From the NCBI GenBank assembly GCA_001897745.1, contig MKUH01000030.1, positions 35,940 through 99,939 on the forward strand: 64,000 nucleotides of DNA, written 5' to 3'. The notes under the pieces are model-generated. The model was not told the DNA's origin, did no database searches, and saw only the letters and a list, made by a program, of their open reading frames with translations. The translations under genes and the position numbers were made by a program. This DNA comes from Candidatus Accumulibacter sp. 66-26. Its GTDB lineage: Bacteria > Pseudomonadota > Gammaproteobacteria > Burkholderiales > Rhodocyclaceae. Below are positions 60,898 through 64,000 of this stretch, in pieces (positions within the stretch are counted from its first letter, which is position 1; each line of letters begins with the position of its first letter).

Positions 60898-61455
60898 TTA
60901 TATGTAGCGCTTGAATGCTTCCATAAGCACGCGTTCATCAAGCTCGTTCGAATAGCTTTGCAATCTGCGGAGAGAACGGCTCTCAACAAAATCACCACGC
61001 CAGAGGAACCAACGCCTCTGGTTATTGGCGATGCGTTTCCACGGCCTCTCCGGCGTATTGAGGAACACAGCCTCGCCCCTTGTCGACTGATCAGCGATGT
61101 AGACCGGCCATAGATTTGCGATGTCCAATCCGCAACAAGCTACCTTGACCATCTTTTTTGAGGGAAATTGTATTTGGATGCCCAGACTTACCTCGTCAAT
61201 CTCAATTGCATAACCATTTTGCGATGGTAGCGCCTGTCGCAATTCTTCGAGCAATGAGGCTGCGGCTGTTTCAACGAGTGCGACAACCCGCCGGACGTTA
61301 GTCGCGACATCCTCCGGAATAGGTGTTCGCCCGGAGCTGTACGCTTTGTCTTGATCTTTGGAAACTCGCGCTGCAGCGCACCAGATGTCGCTCACGGTAA
61401 TACAGGATCGAGCTTTTGCGATCTTGTATTCCGCAGAACTCATGAGGGTTTGCAT
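60898..61455 (-). CDS. Hypothetical protein, probable cargo
   Basis: A 185-aa protein of unknown function (MQTLMSSAEYKIAKARSCIT at the start; VRRVVALVETAAASLLEELR; WKRIANNQRRWFLWRGDF near the C-terminus). Its GC content is lower than that of the genes on both sides, and it lacks the hairpin leader of its neighbours, so it is likely an insertion. ATG 61455 is chosen because AAGGAG lies nine bases upstream; the GTG three codons earlier overlaps that site. A large palindrome lies upstream. Confidence 0.65.
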   Translation of the reverse strand: MQTLMSSAEYKIAKARSCITVSDIWCAAARVSKDQDKAYSSGRTPIPEDVATNVRRVVALVETAAASLLEELRQALPSQNGYAIEIDEVSLGIQIQFPSKKMVKVACCGLDIANLWPVYIADQSTRGEAVFLNTPERPWKRIANNQRRWFLWRGDFVESRSLRRLQSYSNELDERVLMEAFKRYI

Positions 61456-61523
61456 GAAATTCACTCCTTAGATGGGTGGCATTTACGGATATGTTTGGGC
61501 GGAACCCATGATACACCAAATAG

Positions 61524-61549
61524 AGTGTATTACACTTAATTAAGTGTAA
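61524..61549. promoter_or_regulatory. Overlapping AGTGTA palindromes, candidate operator
   Basis: TTACACTTAATTAAGTGTAA (61530-61549) is a perfect 20-bp palindrome. It overlaps a second one, AGTGTA-T-TACACT (61524-61536), giving three AGTGTA half sites. The array lies about 70 bases before the 60898-61455 gene in an AT-rich island, a typical operator position. The remaining 61550-61739 shows no feature. Confidence 0.55.
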
Positions 61550-61739
61550 ATTGCAGGCCCAATGAACTCCTCCGGTCTGTCCACGCGAAGGCCACCAAAG
61601 CGACATCTAGATCGGAGCCTTGGACTGCCCGTCAAAGCAGAGAGCAGCAGGTGTGTGCCTGAGTCGCTGCGGAATCGGCCCTGCGCCGTCACCGGCGTGG
61701 CCCAGGAATGAAACGAGTCCCTGGGCTCGAAAGGTGGGC

Positions 61740-62456
61740 TCACTCGTCGTATATCGGTAGCCCGTCCAGCACCTGCGCATCAGCATCGAAGACCAGCATG
61801 CGCACGTCGGCAAGCGCGGCTAGGTGTAGCACGCGCACGAGGGATTCCGGCACTCCCTTCGCGCGGCCCTCACGCATCAGCCGCTTGCCGGTGATGGCCT
61901 CGGCTATGCGCAGATGGTCGTCCGTCCAAGGCGTGGCTATCAGCTTCACGCCAATCGTCGGGCTGTACGGAATGCGGAAGGCGATGAACAGGAAGGTGCT
62001 CGGTGTGTCGATGTCCGCCAGGTCGACAAGAAATCGATGCGCATCGGCATCGACATGGGCACTGCTGATTTCCCAGCACCGGCTATAGAGACCGGTCTCG
62101 AAGCGCAGGCGACGCACAACTTCACACGCCGCCTCCGCCGAGTAGGTGTCGCCCACATGCAGCGACTTGCCTCCTTCTTCGGCCATGACTGCATGAACAA
62201 CCGTGCGGACAATTCCATTCCGCTGGCACTGCGCATCCAAATCGTCGGGTACCTGCTGACTTTCGGTGATCAGCGCAAAATGTTCGGAGAAAATGCAGGG
62301 AAAGCGCTCGATCTGACTGTCAGGTAGATGTGCCTGTGAGGCGTGCAACGGCAGATAGGTCAATGGGTAGTCATCGTCGTAGGAAATCGCCATCAGTCGC
62401 TGAATGCTCAGGCCATCGTAGCCACGAATGAACGGATTGTTGCGATGATCGGACAT
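61740..62456 (-). CDS. Hypothetical ICE protein
   Basis: A 238-aa protein of unknown function, beginning MSDHRNNPFIRGYDGLSIQR. Segments VVHAVMAEEGGKSLHVGDTY, CWEISSAHVDADAHRFLVDL and TPWTDDHLRIAEAITGKRLM are visible. It has no membrane segment. It has a hairpin leader like the genes around it and so belongs to the ICE backbone set. Confidence 0.75.
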   Translation of the reverse strand: MSDHRNNPFIRGYDGLSIQRLMAISYDDDYPLTYLPLHASQAHLPDSQIERFPCIFSEHFALITESQQVPDDLDAQCQRNGIVRTVVHAVMAEEGGKSLHVGDTYSAEAACEVVRRLRFETGLYSRCWEISSAHVDADAHRFLVDLADIDTPSTFLFIAFRIPYSPTIGVKLIATPWTDDHLRIAEAITGKRLMREGRAKGVPESLVRVLHLAALADVRMLVFDADAQVLDGLPIYDE

Positions 62457-62490
62457 GGGGTTCCTCGTGCAGAAAATGGCCGAGGCAACC

Positions 62491-62517
62491 CCCTGCCGGG
62501 AATCGAGCCCCGGCGGG
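62491..62517 (-). promoter_or_regulatory. Nested leader hairpin (copy 9)
   Basis: Inner stem CCGGG (62496-62500) pairs with CCCGG (62509-62513); CCC and GGG flank it. It lies 34 bases before the ATG of the 238-aa gene. Confidence 0.62.
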
Positions 62518-62562
62518 TGAATGAGATGAATATTGCGGTCAACGGGGCAACCGATGCGTTTT

Positions 62563-62883
62563 TCAGAGGCTCGAAGTGATCACGGTGCCACAGCCTTGAT
62601 CGGGATAGCGTACGGTCAGGACAGGCTTTCCGTTGTGATCGCGAAAGGACGTGCCATCCGGGACGTCCACCCAGTCAGACCAATCGAAAACCTGCAAGGT
62701 CTCGCCCTTGAGCAGACGTGCTCTGAACCAGCGGCCAGGCAAGCGTTCGTCTCCGTAGAATCCGGCTGCGGTACGGTCATGGTGGGCATTGAGCAAGCAC
62801 ACCATCTGACGCAAGCTCAGAGGGGCATGCGGCGATCGCGTGCCGCGCTGGCATGCAGCACGACTGGAGAATGTTCGGACCAT
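62563..62883 (-). CDS. Hypothetical ICE protein
   Basis: A 106-aa protein beginning MVRTFSSRAACQRGTRSPHA. It includes RQMVCLLNAHHDRTAAGFYG and WVDVPDGTSFRDHNGKPVLT. The ATG at 62883 has GGAG upstream; the longer frame reads through the hairpin leader. The function is unknown. Confidence 0.68.
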   Translation of the reverse strand: MVRTFSSRAACQRGTRSPHAPLSLRQMVCLLNAHHDRTAAGFYGDERLPGRWFRARLLKGETLQVFDWSDWVDVPDGTSFRDHNGKPVLTVRYPDQGCGTVITSSL

Positions 62884-62913
62884 GAAATGCTCCTTGAAAA
62901 AGGAGGGACATGG

Positions 62914-62943
62914 CCCCAGCAGGGACGCATGTCCCTCGTGGGG
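62914..62943 (-). promoter_or_regulatory. Nested leader hairpin (copy 10)
   Basis: Inner stem AGGGAC (62921-62926) pairs with GTCCCT (62931-62936); CCCC and GGGG flank it. It lies 30 bases before the ATG of the 106-aa gene. Confidence 0.65.
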
Positions 62944-62969
62944 TGGGATGAAACAGGCGGGGCGGTGAC

Positions 62970-63362
62970 TTACCAACCGTTGTAGTTCAACACCAGATCA
63001 GCGATGACCCGGCGCCGTTCAAGATCCAGGCCGCCCAGATCGGAGAGACCCTCGAAGCCGCAGCGCTTGAGCATCGCACCGCCCTCTCGAGCGTTGTAGA
63101 AGCTCACCATTGCCGACAGGAACATGCGCTGTCCGCTGCTCAGCACACCCAGCGCATCGTTGAGGATCAGGATGTTGGGACGCAAATCCGATTTGCTGGT
63201 GGCTTGCTGCAGCCCTTCGGGGGTGCCATTGCCGAACCATTCGGTACCGGCAATTTCAGCGCCACGCTTCCAGGCTTGAAGAAACGCACGGGGTGCGTGT
63301 TCGAAATGCGCCTCTTCCAGCGCGACTCGATCGAAGATTTCCTGACGCAAGGGCAGGTTCAT
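62970..63362 (-). CDS. Hypothetical ICE protein
   Basis: A 130-aa protein beginning MNLPLRQEIFDRVALEEAHF, with the block RPNILILNDALGVLSSGQRM and FLSAMVSFYNAREGG. This resembles small conserved proteins in the same ICE region elsewhere, all without known function. AAAGGAG precedes the ATG. It has no nested hairpin leader. Confidence 0.75.
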   Translation of the reverse strand: MNLPLRQEIFDRVALEEAHFEHAPRAFLQAWKRGAEIAGTEWFGNGTPEGLQQATSKSDLRPNILILNDALGVLSSGQRMFLSAMVSFYNAREGGAMLKRCGFEGLSDLGGLDLERRRVIADLVLNYNGW

Positions 63363-63386
63363 GATGAAACTCCTTTCAGTTGGGGA

Positions 63387-63623
63387 TTAGGAATGGTCGC
63401 GTTGCGTCCAGGCGTTGTTGGCCAGGGCCAGCTGGGCTGCTGCATGGGAAGGGAAATACTCGACGGACTCCCTCGATATTGGGCCTTCGTCGTTCTGCGT
63501 GCCGATGTAGTAACTGGCAGCGCTACGCAGGACTTGCAAGGGCAGTTTCAGCCCGGTGCAGACAAGGGCGAGCACGCCATGGCGTACAGGCTCGGTCGGT
63601 GATGTCGTGGATGATTCAGGCAT
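63387..63623 (-). CDS. Hypothetical ICE protein
   Basis: A 78-aa protein beginning MPESSTTSPTEPVRHGVLAL, with the hydrophobic LVCTGLKLPLQVLRSAASYY and ending QLALANNAWTQRDHS. It is preceded by GAGGAG and by a radC RNA leader. The function is unknown. Confidence 0.7.
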   Translation of the reverse strand: MPESSTTSPTEPVRHGVLALVCTGLKLPLQVLRSAASYYIGTQNDEGPISRESVEYFPSHAAAQLALANNAWTQRDHS

Positions 63624-63814
63624 GCGCTACTCCTCGGGTAATTCGGGAGCACGCATCCCAGGGGGATCGATGTCCCGTCGGGTGGTGTTGAAAGTGCATC
63701 ATCGCCAGCGTGGCGAGTGTCCGCACAGGTAGATGCGAAGCGGACTGGTTCGATCAACGCGACAAGCGCGTTACAGCATTGAAGATCGGAGCTGCCAGGG
63801 CATGGTGCTGAAGG
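63624..63814 (-). ncRNA. radC RNA motif leader (third copy, divergent)
   Basis: This copy keeps the order of the other two. Its signature hairpin is ACAGCA/AGCTGC (63773-63795) with loop TTGAAGATCGG; one T-A pair of the other copies is replaced by C-G, a compensatory change, while the outermost and innermost pairs are lost. Other shared words are TGCGAAGC and GATCAACGCGACAA. Ends are approximate. Confidence 0.7.
63657..63683 (-). promoter_or_regulatory. Nested leader hairpin (copy 11)
   Basis: CCC (63657-63659) and GGG (about 63680-63682) flank an inner GGGGA-TCGA-TGTCCC stem with one mismatch. It lies 33 bases before the ATG of the 78-aa gene, inside the third radC RNA leader. Confidence 0.5.
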
Positions 63815-63919
63815 CTCAGCAGCGCATGGCCTGAGGATGGAGGGCTGACTGGGAATTCGCTATGGGAAAAACGGACTGGGAACAGGCCACTTTAGGTAAG
63901 CTCTTGGAGAGGAGTGAGC

Positions 63920-64000
63920 ATGGCTCAGTTGCCTAGCCGTCAAGATGCTCAAGCTGTGTCTACGTCAAGCAAAGCGGGGTTTCCTGCTAACATGTTTGCA
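63920..64000 (+). CDS. Start of an unknown plus-strand ORF (truncated by window end)
   Basis: ATG at 63920 with GAGGAG nine bases upstream opens a frame that stays open for 27 codons to the window edge (MAQLPSRQDAQAVSTSSKAG and on). Too little is visible to name it. Confidence 0.4.
   Translation, partial: MAQLPSRQDAQAVSTSSKAGFPANMFA

Larger units (their letters stand above)
8962..64000. mobile_element. Integrative and conjugative element of the ICEclc/PAGI-2/PFGI-1 type (right end outside window)
   Basis: An integrase gene next to a tRNA-Gly 3' end, a MobH-type relaxase, a type IV secretion gene set of the PFL_47xx families, a TraD coupling protein, PilL, RadC and STY4534 together define this ICE class. 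The gene set appears complete and undamaged over the 55 kb seen. No second copy of the tRNA 3' end occurs to the right in the window, so attR lies beyond 64,000. At least five cargo insertions interrupt the conserved backbone. Confidence 0.93.

Noticed and set aside
1..64000. CRISPR array
   Set aside because: No regularly spaced direct repeats of suitable length were seen; repeats found are hairpins and a 12-bp tandem pair.

Overview
The window joins a GC-rich betaproteobacterial chromosome (about 1-6,118) to the left part of a large integrative and conjugative element (ICE) that runs off the right edge. The chromosomal genes (rapZ, a NusG-domain II protein, a Gx transporter, ubiX, a Lon-N domain protein, mutY, purT, a flavin reductase) fit a Rhodocyclales-like host, but that placement is inferred from gene content and base composition, not tested.

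At the junction is a tRNA-Gly(CCC) gene cut in the 3' strand of its anticodon stem by a 2.8-kb group II intron (about 6,158-8,950). The intron keeps a good domain V, a branch-point-like A at 8,944, EBS/IBS complementarity to the tRNA exon, and an intact reverse transcriptase/maturase with an HNH domain. Inside it, just upstream of the maturase, lies a second, complete tRNA-Gly with the same CCC anticodon but a different sequence. A 41-codon ORF with a good ribosome binding site sits in the 5' structural part. The intron therefore breaks a tRNA gene while carrying a substitute for it.

The ICE starts in the 3' exon of the same tRNA gene (attL about 8,962-8,985) and is followed by its tyrosine integrase (9,225). 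It belongs to the ICEclc/PAGI-2/PFGI-1 type: MobH-type relaxase, DUF3742, TraG-N, PFL_4711/4710/4709, RadC, DsbA-like protein, VirB4/TraC ATPase, PFL_4705/4704/4703, PFL_4702/4701, RAQPRD, PFL_4697, TraD, PFL_4695, lytic transglycosylase, PFL_4693 and PilL, nearly all on the minus strand with overlapping start/stop codons. Beyond PilL is a minus-strand series of ICE housekeeping genes (SNF2-like helicase, adenine methyltransferase, DUF3275, STY4534/DUF3577 and small unknowns).

Cargo lies at boundaries between conserved blocks: AbiEi/AbiEii (14.8-16.5 kb), a RHH-YfbU protein (16.7 kb), a HEPN-motif protein (22.7-24.2 kb), HipB/HipA (34.2-35.8 kb), a 10-kb restriction-like island of lower GC (36.0-47.2 kb: 5mC methyltransferase, Vsr, MORC/MutL-type ATPase, Z1 ATPase, DUF4420 nuclease, AIPR, and a further protein with a possible nuclease core), and a second HEPN-like gene (53.5 kb).

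Two RNA features recur in the ICE. Three leaders (before radC, the STY4534 gene and the 63.4-kb gene) match the radC RNA motif. Independently, eleven minus-strand genes carry a GC-rich nested hairpin 29-38 nt upstream of the start codon; its stem sequence differs from copy to copy but stays paired, which points to selected RNA structure.
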